Assembly (NCBI RefSeq): GCF_000565075.1
Contig: NZ_JDFG01000039.1
Span: 62,001 to 126,000 of the forward strand
Origin: Atopobium sp. BS2
GTDB taxonomy: Bacteria; Actinomycetota; Coriobacteriia; Coriobacteriales; Atopobiaceae
DNA: 64,000 nucleotides
Direction: 5' to 3'
Shown: in pieces, positions 32,927 to 42,552 of the stretch
How the letters are laid out: each line of letters begins with the position of its first letter
Numbering within the stretch: position 1 is the first letter of the stretch
Position numbers and translations under genes: made by a program
Notes under the pieces: model-generated
What the model was told of the DNA's origin: nothing
What the model saw: the letters and a program-made list of their open reading frames with translations, nothing else
Database searches by the model: none

Positions 32927-34852
32927 TTATGAGCGTCTAATAAGCTCAGTAACAAGAGCTGCAGCATCAGCACACTGACCAGCATTAACGTTCTCGCGAA
33001 TATCGGCAGCGGTGCGGCTAAGCGTAGGAAGTCCATCCTCATTCAAGCCCATCAAGGTAACAGAACGAACTGAATTCTGCATTGCAGGAGTTGCATCAGT
33101 GGTGTCCCAGTCAAATGCACGCTGCTCAACATCAATATGAAGATCAGTTGCAATAGTAGAAAGGAGTCGAGTCATTCTACGGTCAGCGCGGCGAACGTTG
33201 CCAATTCCCTCATTCTTAAGAATGGAGAGCGTACCAGCACCAACACAATCAAGGTTAATGAGAAAAGCACCGCGAATATCAGTTCTATGCTTTGCGAGGA
33301 ACTCCCTCATGCCTGCGTGATCAAAGTCAGATGCTCCAAGCGCAACAAACCAAATGTCATGTGCAATGAGTTCGTCATCAGAGAGAGATAGAACAGCATT
33401 ACGAAGATCATCCTCAGAGACAACAGATGCATCCTCAGAGTCAGCATCTTCACGATTCTCTGCAGATGGAGCTGCTCCGCCCTTCCAGTCATCTGATGGT
33501 CCGTCGTTACGACCGAAGAGTCTAAAGGAACGGCGCTTTGCCTCAGGAGTCTTTGCGTCCTGTGCCTCTGTGAGACCCTCATCAGCCGAAATGGTGTCGA
33601 ATGGGCTCTCTTCGTCTTCTACCTCTGGAGAAGGTGCAGATGTTGGAGCTGGAACATAGTGAGGAGCTGGCTCAGAAGATGGAGCCAGTGGATCAACGGC
33701 GTCGCCAGAAGGATCAGGGAGATCAAAGAGGGATGCCCGACGAGCAAAATCGTTCTTAGCATGGAGCTCATGTGTTGCTTCAGGCTGTACCTGCGTTGCA
33801 TCTGCATCAGCGGACTCGTGAACCTGCTTCATAGTTGCATTGAGCTCATCGTCAACAGAATCATACGCAACGGTGTTGTCAGCAGAGGCATCCTCAGTCT
33901 GCTCTTCTTCTGTTGTTGCATTTACAGCCTCTGCAACATCCTCGAGAGATGCAGTCTGGCTTGCACCAGTAGTGTCATAAGCAACGTAGCTTACTTCGCA
34001 ATCCTCAGGAAGAATGCCCAGTGAATTAAGAACTTCCTCGCCGTGGCGGACGCCTTCCACCTCATCAGGCTCTGGGATAAGTGCAGCTGCATCTCCTGCA
34101 AAATGATGAACAACCTCGGGTCGATGACCAGTAGGACGGACATTCTCGAGAATACCAAGAAGTGCTGCAACTGAAGACTTGTTGTTGTTTGCGCCAATAG
34201 TGCAAGGTGCAAAACGCTCTGCAATAGTTGCGACAGAAAGAGCAACAAGTGGAAGAGCTGCAAGAATACCAACAATCCAGAAAAGGACACGAACTGGATC
34301 AGGAAGGAAACGAAGAATCTGAACAAACGTAGCAACAAACACGGCAACTACACACCAACGCGCATACCTCTGTACAAGTGGTACGTACTTTGCTACAGGA
34401 GACTCAACAAGGAAGTTTGTATGTGGAGAGTCATAGTGAGCAACAATTACGATTGGACGATTGCCTTTTGCGACAAGCTCACCAGTGGCTTCGTGTTTAG
34501 CAACAACGTTCTGGCTTCTAATAGAAGATCCAAATGAGCCAAGAATGTCATTACCAAAATACTTGAGACACGTAAGTGCGCCAAAACCAGCGACAAGCAG
34601 AACGCCAAAAGCAATGAGTGCTGCATTACCAGTGCCTGCAAAAATAACGCCAATGAAGAGGAGGATTAGATAGATTGAGTAGCCAAGACTCTTAATAGAC
34701 TTAGCGTCAAATTCTTCAATGGTTGCCTCAAGCCCGTGAAGTTTCATTTCTTCAGCAATGGTTTGAGCAGCCTGAAGCTCCTCTTGGCTACCGGCAGGAG
34801 CAATATCAATCTGCTCGTCTAGATAGTCAACATAGTCATGTGTGATGGCCAT
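32927..34852 (-). CDS. Membrane protein with degenerate M28-peptidase domain
   Basis: This 641-residue protein starts at ATG 34852 (GAAGGA upstream). An N-terminal alpha/beta part is followed by two pairs of transmembrane helices (about residues 55-95 and 155-200). It has the M28-like HYDSPH segment, but the usual GANDN is GANNN, the catalytic EE is replaced (FVALGASDFDHAG) and the final metal-binding His is not evident. NLDCVG is kept. Between the halves is an acidic, Ala/Glu/Asp/Pro-rich insertion of about 250 residues. It is probably an inactive peptidase-like scaffold; binding function is inferred. Confidence 0.82.
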   Translation of the reverse strand: MAITHDYVDYLDEQIDIAPAGSQEELQAAQTIAEEMKLHGLEATIEEFDAKSIKSLGYSIYLILLFIGVIFAGTGNAALIAFGVLLVAGFGALTCLKYFGNDILGSFGSSIRSQNVVAKHEATGELVAKGNRPIVIVAHYDSPHTNFLVESPVAKYVPLVQRYARWCVVAVFVATFVQILRFLPDPVRVLFWIVGILAALPLVALSVATIAERFAPCTIGANNNKSSVAALLGILENVRPTGHRPEVVHHFAGDAAALIPEPDEVEGVRHGEEVLNSLGILPEDCEVSYVAYDTTGASQTASLEDVAEAVNATTEEEQTEDASADNTVAYDSVDDELNATMKQVHESADADATQVQPEATHELHAKNDFARRASLFDLPDPSGDAVDPLAPSSEPAPHYVPAPTSAPSPEVEDEESPFDTISADEGLTEAQDAKTPEAKRRSFRLFGRNDGPSDDWKGGAAPSAENREDADSEDASVVSEDDLRNAVLSLSDDELIAHDIWFVALGASDFDHAGMREFLAKHRTDIRGAFLINLDCVGAGTLSILKNEGIGNVRRADRRMTRLLSTIATDLHIDVEQRAFDWDTTDATPAMQNSVRSVTLMGLNEDGLPTLSRTAADIRENVNAGQCADAAALVTELIRRS

Positions 34853-35041
34853 ACTACGTCCTTCGTTGGCATGTCTTCTGACAGGTTTCATATATACGTC
34901 ATTAGTATACGTCTTATATCGAAATATAGCGGTTAAAGTGTATTTTTACGTCCAAATTTAGAAATTCTGCACTAAATATCAAAAACTTTCGTATATGTTT
35001 AGAGAGATTTGAGTTCAACTAGCAAAAAGCGGGAGGTGGAT

Positions 35042-36022
35042 ATGGCTCCAAACAATCAAACTCTAGGTAATAATGAACTTGGTGCCTGGAGGATTTTCTC
35101 GCTATTTATGCTGCTAATTCAAAAGGGACCTCTACCCTCGGCAGAAATATATGCAGCGATTTACTCAGATTTATCTACCGATTCTGCTTTAAGAACTTTT
35201 TCAAGAGATCGCACTGTTTTGAAACAGCTTGGATTTGCAATTACAGAGGTAAAAACGGGAAAAGAAAAGTCATTCTATCTTTCGGACTCGAATTTCTTTA
35301 ATTCCTCGTACGACTTAAGCCCTGAAGATGCCAATCAGCTGCTTGTAATCTGCAGTGCAATTCTCACTGACGCAACGTTTGTATACCAAGAGGAATTGAG
35401 AAACGCGCTCTCTAAAATTGTGGGTAACTTTTATTCCTTGGACTCAGGTAAGTCAGACAGCCAAAAACTCAGCGCTTCTTCCCAAAACAAAGTCTTTCCT
35501 GTTCTATACGAATCACTCAGCTCTAAACAACTGGTAAACATCACCTACACAAACTCACAGGACCTAGTTAAGCAAAAACATCTGGGCGTGCTGGACTTCT
35601 TTGTTTCACAGGGACTTCTATACTTTGTGGCCCAAGATTTTTCATCCGGTACTGAGAGCGCTTCCATCAAAACTTTTCGCGTTGACCGTGTTTTAGATGC
35701 CGCGATTCTTAAAAATGAGTCCTTCTCCATACCAGAAGAGTTTGATTCAAAAGACTATAAACTCCTTGATTTCCAGCTCGGATTGCAAGCAGACACGCTT
35801 ACCGCGTTTGTCCCCAAAAATATACTCGCTGCTTTTGAACATTTCTCGCAAGGTCAAGGGGATGTTGAGCTCCTCTCTAATGGCGCTTTGTGGACCGTTA
35901 CTTACGCTCATGAAGACACCGCTTTATCTTGGATTCTTGCTCATGGATTAATTCCAAGGTCTCCAGAGTCTCTTCTCGCAAAGTGGAAAGAGTCTTTAAG
36001 CGAGGTTGCCAATGGCTGTTAA
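35042..36022 (+). CDS. pafB: WYL-domain transcriptional regulator, PafB-like
   Basis: A 326-residue protein with an N-terminal winged helix (LGAWRIFSLFMLLIQKGPLP, then LSTDSALRTFSRDRTVLKQLGF) and a WYL-type sensor domain (LVNITYTNSQDL, LYFVAQDFS, KTFRVDRVLDAAI). I chose ATG 35042 because GGGAGGTGG sits just upstream; the frame starts 11 codons earlier at a TTG. Tandem WYL proteins in actinobacteria are PafB and PafC, which activate a LexA-independent DNA-damage response. The assignment rests on architecture and pairing; pafA and the proteasome are not in this window. Confidence 0.78.
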   Translation: MAPNNQTLGNNELGAWRIFSLFMLLIQKGPLPSAEIYAAIYSDLSTDSALRTFSRDRTVLKQLGFAITEVKTGKEKSFYLSDSNFFNSSYDLSPEDANQLLVICSAILTDATFVYQEELRNALSKIVGNFYSLDSGKSDSQKLSASSQNKVFPVLYESLSSKQLVNITYTNSQDLVKQKHLGVLDFFVSQGLLYFVAQDFSSGTESASIKTFRVDRVLDAAILKNESFSIPEEFDSKDYKLLDFQLGLQADTLTAFVPKNILAAFEHFSQGQGDVELLSNGALWTVTYAHEDTALSWILAHGLIPRSPESLLAKWKESLSEVANGC

Positions 36023-36998
36023 AAACACCTCTTTTGGAAGAAAAAACATATCGTCAGCTGTCTATAAGCTCATACTGCTTGCTTCTGCATTGAGGGAGTC
36101 TTTTGACGCAGTTGAGCTAAGCGCGGTTCAGTCACGATTTGCCATCTCCTCTGAAGAGGCTGCTATTCTGATGGAGCTTTTGCAGCTCACGGACGAGAAT
36201 GGCTATCTTCCCCTCCCCCTTACGGGAGACCAAGATACTCTGACACTTGTTGGAGAGTCTCCCTTTACTGCTCGCAGGCTTGTCTTAACGGATGAAGAAA
36301 CCTTGGCACTTAAAGAGGCTTTTACCGCTCTCGCTTTGCCCCAAGAAAGTGTATTTTGGAGCCTCTTGAAGCCTCCATATACAAAAAGCTCTTCACCGGA
36401 CGGGTCTTCGGTCTCTCTTGTCTCCAAAAGTCACTCTAAAGAAGTAGATGCGTTCCTCACCTGCTCAAATGCAATTGCAGAATCACAAGTTATTTCATTC
36501 GACTATCGCTCTGAGGCGTCTGTTGCAGAAGCTCGCGGTGATAGAGATACTGCAATTAGCCAGAGAGAGGTTCTTCCCTATAAGCTGTCATACGGAGAAA
36601 ATGGGTGGCTTATCGAGGGGGTTGATTTAAACCTAGAGCAGCAAAGGGTCTTTAGGGTCAATCGAATGAGCTGCATTGAAACGCAATCCGCTTCATTTGA
36701 GCACAGAAAGCTTGCGGAACGCGTGCAAGATTCTGCTATGCAAGAAAAGTCTCAGCTGGTAGAGCTTACCTTCTTTGATAAAACCGCTCTTACGCACTAT
36801 TCGTGGCCGGGACTTAAAACAGTTGGAAGCCAGCGCAATGCTGTAGAAATTAAAGCAACTATCCCCTACTACGGCGGAACATGGCTGCTACAGCGGTTGC
36901 TTGCCCTTAAGGGAAAAGTAACAACCAAAGACAAGGCCGTGATGCACGCAATGCGCACTTACGCTGCGTCTTTGCTTGCTGCAGAAGAGCAGCTCTAA
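36012..36998 (+). CDS. pafC: WYL-domain transcriptional regulator, PafC-like
   Basis: A 328-residue partner of the preceding gene, overlapping its end by 11 nt. It has an N-terminal helical/HTH region (YKLILLASALRESFDAVELS), a WYL-type domain (QVISFDYRSE, LPYKLSYGENGWLIEGVDLN, QRVFRVNRMSCIE) and a WCX-like C-terminal domain (VELTFFDKTALTHYSWPG, ATIPYYGGTWLLQRLLALKG). ATG 36012 is preceded by GAGG. PafB and PafC act as a heterodimer in mycobacteria. The two here are transcribed together and divergent from the M28-like gene. Confidence 0.78.
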   Translation: MAVKNTSFGRKNISSAVYKLILLASALRESFDAVELSAVQSRFAISSEEAAILMELLQLTDENGYLPLPLTGDQDTLTLVGESPFTARRLVLTDEETLALKEAFTALALPQESVFWSLLKPPYTKSSSPDGSSVSLVSKSHSKEVDAFLTCSNAIAESQVISFDYRSEASVAEARGDRDTAISQREVLPYKLSYGENGWLIEGVDLNLEQQRVFRVNRMSCIETQSASFEHRKLAERVQDSAMQEKSQLVELTFFDKTALTHYSWPGLKTVGSQRNAVEIKATIPYYGGTWLLQRLLALKGKVTTKDKAVMHAMRTYAASLLAAEEQL

Positions 36999-37022
36999 GC
37001 CAATCAGGTGATTGCAGCCCTG

Positions 37023-40000
37023 CTACGCGTCGTGTTCTTCTCGCCACTTGGCAATTTGCTCGGAGATGTCCTTTGTGCAAACACGCTGGTAGTTCTTGTT
37101 AGGCAGCGATTTTAAGAACGAGCTGCCATATCGCTTGGACACCAGTCTGGAATCGGCAAGCACCAAAACGCCCTTATCCTCAGCGCTTCTAATAAGGCGA
37201 CCAGCAGCCTGCTTTGTTGCAATTACCGCCTCTGGCAGAGAATAACGCCACCACGCACGATCTTCTCGCGCTTCACGCTCTTTGACCAGCGGTTCATTAG
37301 GGCTTGCAAACGGAAGCTTAGGAATTACTACGCACCTAAGCGTGTCTCCCGCAGCATCAAAGCCTTCCCAGAACGATTTAAGAGCAAACAGCGAGAGGTT
37401 CTTTTCGGCTAGGAACTTTTCACGAACACGACGTGCAGAAGAAGAGCGCTCCTGGCAGACAAGATTAAGGCCCTGCTCACTCAAGCGTGGCTCCAACGCT
37501 TCATAGAGGCGCTCCATATCGCGTCTGTTGGTAAAGAGCGTCAGCACTGAGCCACCCATCTGAACATGAACGTCGTATAGCAGCTTTTCCAGAGCGTCTA
37601 GGTAACCTGGATCAGTTGGTGCAGGCATGTCTTCGGCCACAAAGGCAGCCATATGATTCTCGTAGTCAAAGCTTGACTCTAAGTGCAGACTCTTGTGTTC
37701 AAAGGCGCCTCTATCCAGGCCAACAGCGTGCTCAAAATGCGAGAAATCATCTCCAACAGCAATGGTCGCCGAGGTAAACACAACGGAGTGCGTCTCAGGA
37801 AGCCACTTCTCTGCCAGCTCTGCACCAATATCAAGCTTCTCAGCCACAAGAGCCTCAGAGCCAATATCACGCTTCAGTCGAGTCAACTTTGCTGAATAGA
37901 CATAACTCTTGTCCGTTCCCTCGCAAATGAGCTTCAGAGACTCCAAAAGGGTGCTCAAGAACACCCCCGCCTCGCTCAAGTTGCTTGCAAGGTTTGGAGC
38001 TGATGCAATGAGTGCCTCGGTGGTTTTTCCTATACGAAGCGTTGCTTCTTCAAGAGCAGAAAGAGCAACGGAAGCGGTCTCCAAGACCTCTTTCCATTCC
38101 TCTGTCTCTCTTACCTCATCGTTAATCCAAAGCTGAAGGGAGTTATAGCCGCCGTCGCTTTTGGCCAATGGAGCCAGCTCATGCACGGTGGCCATAAGGT
38201 TGCCCATTGCTGCCATGGCTCGCTGAACTGCGGCAGCAGAGCGCGTGAGAAGACCGGTGAGCAGCGTAGAGTCCTCAAGATTAGCGGCGCCTACCATAGC
38301 AGCATGAATGGCTCCGGACTTAATTCCACCAAGCAGCTCAAAGCCGTTTCTCATCTCTTTGGCAGAAATTTCTACTGCCCACTGATGGCGAGCTTCAGCC
38401 TCAAAGCCATGAGCCTCGTCAATCACCCAATGTCTGATAGGTGGCAGAATTTTTCCGTCAGCAGCAACGTTTCTCAGTAACAGAGAGTGATTGGTTACCA
38501 CAACATCCGAAGATCCCGCACGTTTACGAGCTCCATGAACAAAGCACTCATGAGGGTAATACGGACACTTAGAGCGCAGGCACTCCGCTGCTTTGATAGT
38601 TACCATCTCTCGTGGAACCGAGCGCCAGCGAATCCCCAACGCATCCAAATCGCCATCAGCCGACTGGCACGCGTAGGCATAAATCACCGCAATTGCGGTC
38701 AGCATGTCAGACGCAACACTATTGCTCGAGCGCCCTTCCTGATCAAGCAGCGTCAGTGGAAGTTCCTCAAGAGCGGCCCTATCAACGCGATGCAGGCACG
38801 GATAGTGCTCGTATCCTTTTAAGCTGCAGAAGCTCAATCCGTTTGGCAACGCTCGTGCAAGAGCCGGAAGGTCATGAGCAACTAGCTGGTCAGTCAAGGC
38901 GTTTGTCTTTGTGGCAATGCCTACGGTAACGTCATTTTTCTGCGCAAAAAGCACCTCAGGCAGCAGGTATGCAATCGACTTGCCAATACCAGTCCCCGCC
39001 TCAAGCTCTCTATGCGAAGAAGTTACCAGCGCGTTTCTGACCTCAACGGACATGCTAACCTGCTCGTTGCGTGCCTCAAATTTGTCATACATCTGCGAGA
39101 CAATGCCCGGTTTAGCAAACGCTCTGTGAATCTCGTCTTTGGAAATAGGCAGCATGGCAGGCGTCTCTGGGTCATCCGCGTCTCTTCTCGCCTTTGCTTT
39201 TATGTCAGCGACAAGCTGGCTGCGAATGTCCTTGAGCGAGAAAAACGTGCCCGAGATCTCTGCATCTGCAAGTTCGGCACCTGTTGCATCTTTCTTTGCG
39301 ACACCGCGCTGAACTGCTTCTTCTTCCTTCATTTGCGACAAATACGAGAAGATTGGCCTAAACGTCCACTCCACTCCGTCGTGCATTGACGCCAGTTTGG
39401 CGAGAAGACCGCGAGGCAGATTCATAAGTCCCAAAAGCAAGATGCGCCACATGCCACAAAGAGCATCTACGTCGTCACTTGCGCGGTGCGTAACCTTCAT
39501 AGTGCCAAACGCTTCTGCCATGCTGGAAAGCTTGTGTGAAGAAAGTCGAGGTAGCGCTATGCGTGAGAGCGACAGCGTATCGATCCAGGTATCGGAGACA
39601 GAAGTTCCGCCGGGCACCCGTTCAATAAACGTACGGTCAAAGGTGGCGTTGTGAGCCAAAACCGGAAGACCGCCGACAAATTCTGCAAGTGCAGCAACGG
39701 CTTCCTTTGCGCTTGGTGCGCCCTTAACGTCTTCATCGGTGATTGAAGTGAGAGCTGTAATCTCTTCTGGAATTGGACACCCTGGATCAACAAAAGTCTG
39801 AAAGCGCTCCACAATCTCTCTGCCACTCAATTTAACAGCAGAAATCTCAATAAGGGAGCATTTCTTAAAGGACAAACCTGTTGTCTCGGTATCCAAAACA
39901 ACAATGTCGTCCTCTAAGACATCAAACGACTCATGCTCCGCCCTCTCTGCAAGTTCTAAATACTTCTTGCAAACCGCAGAGGGGGTACCTGGAAGAATGA

Positions 40001-40040
40001 GTTCTTCTAGTTTTTGCGTAGCGCTTTTAGTGCTGGTCAT
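37023..40040 (-). CDS. dinG: DinG-family helicase with N-terminal DEDDh exonuclease
   Basis: A 1005-residue DNA-repair enzyme of the Bacillus-type DinG architecture. Residues about 45-210 form a DnaQ-like exonuclease (VVLDTETTGLSFKKCSLIEI, then HNATFDRTFI). The superfamily 2 helicase has Walker A EAGTGIGKSIAYLLPE near residue 355 and the DEAH box VIDEAHGFE near 540. A cysteine set (ECLRSKCPYYPHECFVHGAR) fits an XPD-type [4Fe-4S] cluster. C-terminal motifs include AAGRLIRS. It may act at stalled forks or R-loops. It precedes ddl-independent terminators and lies 11 nt downstream of ddl. Confidence 0.93.
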   Translation of the reverse strand: MTSTKSATQKLEELILPGTPSAVCKKYLELAERAEHESFDVLEDDIVVLDTETTGLSFKKCSLIEISAVKLSGREIVERFQTFVDPGCPIPEEITALTSITDEDVKGAPSAKEAVAALAEFVGGLPVLAHNATFDRTFIERVPGGTSVSDTWIDTLSLSRIALPRLSSHKLSSMAEAFGTMKVTHRASDDVDALCGMWRILLLGLMNLPRGLLAKLASMHDGVEWTFRPIFSYLSQMKEEEAVQRGVAKKDATGAELADAEISGTFFSLKDIRSQLVADIKAKARRDADDPETPAMLPISKDEIHRAFAKPGIVSQMYDKFEARNEQVSMSVEVRNALVTSSHRELEAGTGIGKSIAYLLPEVLFAQKNDVTVGIATKTNALTDQLVAHDLPALARALPNGLSFCSLKGYEHYPCLHRVDRAALEELPLTLLDQEGRSSNSVASDMLTAIAVIYAYACQSADGDLDALGIRWRSVPREMVTIKAAECLRSKCPYYPHECFVHGARKRAGSSDVVVTNHSLLLRNVAADGKILPPIRHWVIDEAHGFEAEARHQWAVEISAKEMRNGFELLGGIKSGAIHAAMVGAANLEDSTLLTGLLTRSAAAVQRAMAAMGNLMATVHELAPLAKSDGGYNSLQLWINDEVRETEEWKEVLETASVALSALEEATLRIGKTTEALIASAPNLASNLSEAGVFLSTLLESLKLICEGTDKSYVYSAKLTRLKRDIGSEALVAEKLDIGAELAEKWLPETHSVVFTSATIAVGDDFSHFEHAVGLDRGAFEHKSLHLESSFDYENHMAAFVAEDMPAPTDPGYLDALEKLLYDVHVQMGGSVLTLFTNRRDMERLYEALEPRLSEQGLNLVCQERSSSARRVREKFLAEKNLSLFALKSFWEGFDAAGDTLRCVVIPKLPFASPNEPLVKEREAREDRAWWRYSLPEAVIATKQAAGRLIRSAEDKGVLVLADSRLVSKRYGSSFLKSLPNKNYQRVCTKDISEQIAKWREEHDA

Positions 40041-40051
40041 AACCTACAAAT

Positions 40052-41011
40052 CTACTGGCGATCCTCAAGTGCAAACTCAATAAAGCGAGTGCAGAGCTCA
40101 GGGAAATCAATGCCGCCGGTACGTGCAGAATCAGGCAGCAAAGAACGGGCAGTCATACCAGGAATGGTATTTGTCTCCAGTACCACTGGGACGCCGTCCT
40201 TCGTAACAATAAAGTCACTACGAGAAACGCCGCGGCAACCAAGTGCATTGTGAGCCTTGATAGCTAGCTCCTGAGCACGTGCATATACTGCAGGCTCAAG
40301 ACGAGCTGGAATCACATGGTGCAGGGATGCTGGCTCATATTTTGTCTTAATGCTGTAGAACTCATCGCCCGTAACAATCTCAACGATTGGCAGAGCTGTT
40401 GGGTCCTCGTTGCCAATAACAGGAACGGTAATCTCCGTTCCCTCAATGCTCTCCTCGATTAGGATGCGCTCGCCCTGCTCGCCTGCAAGTTCAAGTGCAG
40501 CGGGAAGCTCTTCTCGCGAAGTAACGCGCGTAACGCCGTAGCTGGAGCCGTTGCCAGAAGGCTTTACAAACATAGGGAGTCCGAGGTCCTCAATAAGCTT
40601 GTCTACCTGTTCATCTGTGAAGACGGTACCTGCAGCAACGTCAATTCCCTTAGGAGTTGGAACGCCTGCCTGCCTATACATGAGCTTCGACAGCTCTTTT
40701 TCGGTTCCCATAGCAGACGCAAGGACGCCAGAAAACGTGTAAGGAATGTGCAGAATCTCGAGAAGACCCTGGATGCAACCATCCTCACCAAAGCGGCCGT
40801 GCATAGCAACGTACACGACATCATAACCGCCCTGAGCAAGGGTAACTACAAAGTCTTTTTCTGCAACATCAAGCAGGTCAACACTGGTAAAGCCAGCTTC
40901 TTTAAGTGCTGCTGCACACTGCTTGCCAGACTCCATTGCAATCTCATGCTCGTCTGACCAGCCACCTGAAACAACTGCTACATGAAGCTTTTTTAGCTCT
41001 TCACGTGTCAT
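40052..41011 (-). CDS. ddl: D-alanine--D-alanine ligase
   Basis: Ddl makes the D-Ala-D-Ala dipeptide for peptidoglycan precursors. I chose ATG 41011 because a perfect AAGGAG lies 5 nt upstream; the frame extends 35 codons further without a signal. The 319-residue protein has an N-terminal VVSGGWSDEHEIAMESG, ATP-grasp segments (LPMFVKPSGNGSSYGVTRV, ILIEESIEGTEITVPVIG) and the C-terminal VLETNTIPGMTARSLLP. It is just upstream of dinG on the same strand. Confidence 0.95.
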   Translation of the reverse strand: MTREELKKLHVAVVSGGWSDEHEIAMESGKQCAAALKEAGFTSVDLLDVAEKDFVVTLAQGGYDVVYVAMHGRFGEDGCIQGLLEILHIPYTFSGVLASAMGTEKELSKLMYRQAGVPTPKGIDVAAGTVFTDEQVDKLIEDLGLPMFVKPSGNGSSYGVTRVTSREELPAALELAGEQGERILIEESIEGTEITVPVIGNEDPTALPIVEIVTGDEFYSIKTKYEPASLHHVIPARLEPAVYARAQELAIKAHNALGCRGVSRSDFIVTKDGVPVVLETNTIPGMTARSLLPDSARTGGIDFPELCTRFIEFALEDRQ

Positions 41012-41110
41012 TTCCGCTCCTTCAGATAAGTCTCCCATAGGGTAAACTCTAGTAAACGTATTTCTTCTAAGATACCGCAGATAGCTTAGAAGAGTTGGAG
41101 AAGGACAAAA

Positions 41111-42229
41111 ATGCAATCAAATAATACTCTTGACGGCACAAACACCACGGCTGACGGCGCAGACATCTCCGCGCTTGATTCTCGCCCACAGAAGGCTGCC
41201 GTCAAATCTGACCTCAGAAGCCTTTCATCAGAGCAAATTCTTGAACTGGTGGCCTCCCTTGGCCAGCCAAAATTCCGCGCAAAGCAGATTGAGGAGTGGA
41301 TCTGGTCTAAAGGCGCTACCTCTTTTGATCAGATGAGTAATCTTCCAAAAACGCTGCGAGAAGAGCTATCTAAGCAGGTATCGCTTGCTGGTGCTGAACA
41401 AATTGTTCGCCAGGTCTCTGAAGACGGAAGCCGTAAATACCTGCTTCGCTACCCTGATGGTACTTCTGTCGAGTGCGTTGGCATGCCAACCGGCAATAAG
41501 CTTTCGGTCTGTGCTTCTACACAGGCTGGCTGCGCCATGGGCTGTGCTTTCTGTGCAACAGGCGCTGCTGGTCTCACCCGTTCTCTTTCTGCGAGCGAGA
41601 TTTACGAGCAGGTTATGCACGTCCGCGACGATTTTGACGCGCGCGTTACCAGCGTTGTTCTTATGGGACAGGGCGAGCCCTTCATGAACTACGACGCTAC
41701 TCTTGCGGCAATGAGACGTCTTAACTCCCCTGACGGAGCTGGCATTGGTGCACGCCATATTACGGTTTCTACCTGCGGTGTTATACCTATGATTAAGCGT
41801 TTTGCCTCTGAACCAGAGCAATTTACACTTGCTGTTTCGCTTCACTCTGCGGTACAAAAGACGCGAGACGCCCTCATGCCAGGAGTTCGTAAATACTCAC
41901 TGATTCACCTGTATGACATTATGGGTGAGTATGTCGATAAGACCGGTCGTCGTCCAACGTATGAATATGCGCTGATCAAAGGCGTTAACGATTCTGACAA
42001 TGAGCTTGGAGCTTTGAGAGACTTCTGTCGAGGAACGCTCTGCCACGTTAACATCATTCAGCTTAACGAGATTGAGGGCTCTAAGTTCCATCCAACATCC
42101 CCTGCCCGCGCACAGGAGTTTGTAAACAGCCTCAACTCTGTTGGCGTTGAAGCAACCATCCGTCTTTCTCGTGGATCTGACATTGATGCTGCTTGTGGAC
42201 AGCTCTTCCAGAAGAGAAACGCACGTTAA
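41111..42229 (+). CDS. rlmN: 23S rRNA/tRNA A2503/A37 methyltransferase (radical SAM)
   Basis: RlmN adds a methyl group to C2 of A2503 in 23S rRNA and A37 in tRNA. The 372-residue protein has the radical SAM CAMGCAFCATG cluster motif, GQGEPFMNYD and RLSRGSDIDAACGQL near the end, with the conserved C-terminal cysteine. GGAGAAGG precedes the ATG. It is divergent from ddl and ends in a strong terminator. Confidence 0.97.
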   Translation: MQSNNTLDGTNTTADGADISALDSRPQKAAVKSDLRSLSSEQILELVASLGQPKFRAKQIEEWIWSKGATSFDQMSNLPKTLREELSKQVSLAGAEQIVRQVSEDGSRKYLLRYPDGTSVECVGMPTGNKLSVCASTQAGCAMGCAFCATGAAGLTRSLSASEIYEQVMHVRDDFDARVTSVVLMGQGEPFMNYDATLAAMRRLNSPDGAGIGARHITVSTCGVIPMIKRFASEPEQFTLAVSLHSAVQKTRDALMPGVRKYSLIHLYDIMGEYVDKTGRRPTYEYALIKGVNDSDNELGALRDFCRGTLCHVNIIQLNEIEGSKFHPTSPARAQEFVNSLNSVGVEATIRLSRGSDIDAACGQLFQKRNAR

Positions 42230-42257
42230 ACGCGATATACCCTACACATTACAGGTA

Positions 42258-42289
42258 AAGAAGGGACCCTCTCGAGTCCCTTCTTTTTT
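42258..42289 (+). terminator. Terminator of rlmN
   Basis: A 10-bp perfect stem (AAGAAGGGAC / GTCCCTTCTT) is followed by a T-run. Confidence 0.92.
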
Positions 42290-42299
42290 AGTTCATATA

Positions 42300-42315
42300 T
42301 AGAACATTTGTTCTA
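42300..42315. promoter_or_regulatory. Second LexA-like palindrome
   Basis: TAGAACATTTGTTCTA matches the 7.5-kb palindrome at all but one base and has the same GAAC-N4-GTTC core. It lies between the rlmN terminator and the convergent small gene, overlapping that gene's stop codon, so no promoter target is obvious. Confidence 0.45.
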
Positions 42316-42552
42316 ATTAATTGCTTTGAGCCATTCTTTTTCTACTCTCGCTTGATGAGAGAGAATGTTTTTTGAAGTTTTTCTATCAATACCACCTGAA
42401 TAATCGTCGAGAATTGCATCAAGTGCCCTTCTCGACCTTCTCATTGCGTGGAGAAAACTTCTTTGTGCTTCTTTAGTCAACAAGGTGTGCTTAGCGAGAA
42501 AAGCTATTCCAATCAATGAAACTGTGGATATAATTGCAAATTTTATCTTCAT
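42313..42552 (-). CDS. Small membrane-anchored protein coupled to parB
   Basis: A 79-residue protein with an N-terminal hydrophobic helix (residues about 4-21, KFAIISTVSLIGIAFLAKH) and a basic, helical remainder (RSFLHAMRRSRRALDAILDD, then KNILSHQARVEKEWLKAIN). Its ATG overlaps the parB stop (TAATG), so it is translated with the partition proteins. I do not recognise the family. A role linking ParB or the origin to the membrane is possible but is inference. Confidence 0.75.
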   Translation of the reverse strand: MKIKFAIISTVSLIGIAFLAKHTLLTKEAQRSFLHAMRRSRRALDAILDDYSGGIDRKTSKNILSHQARVEKEWLKAIN

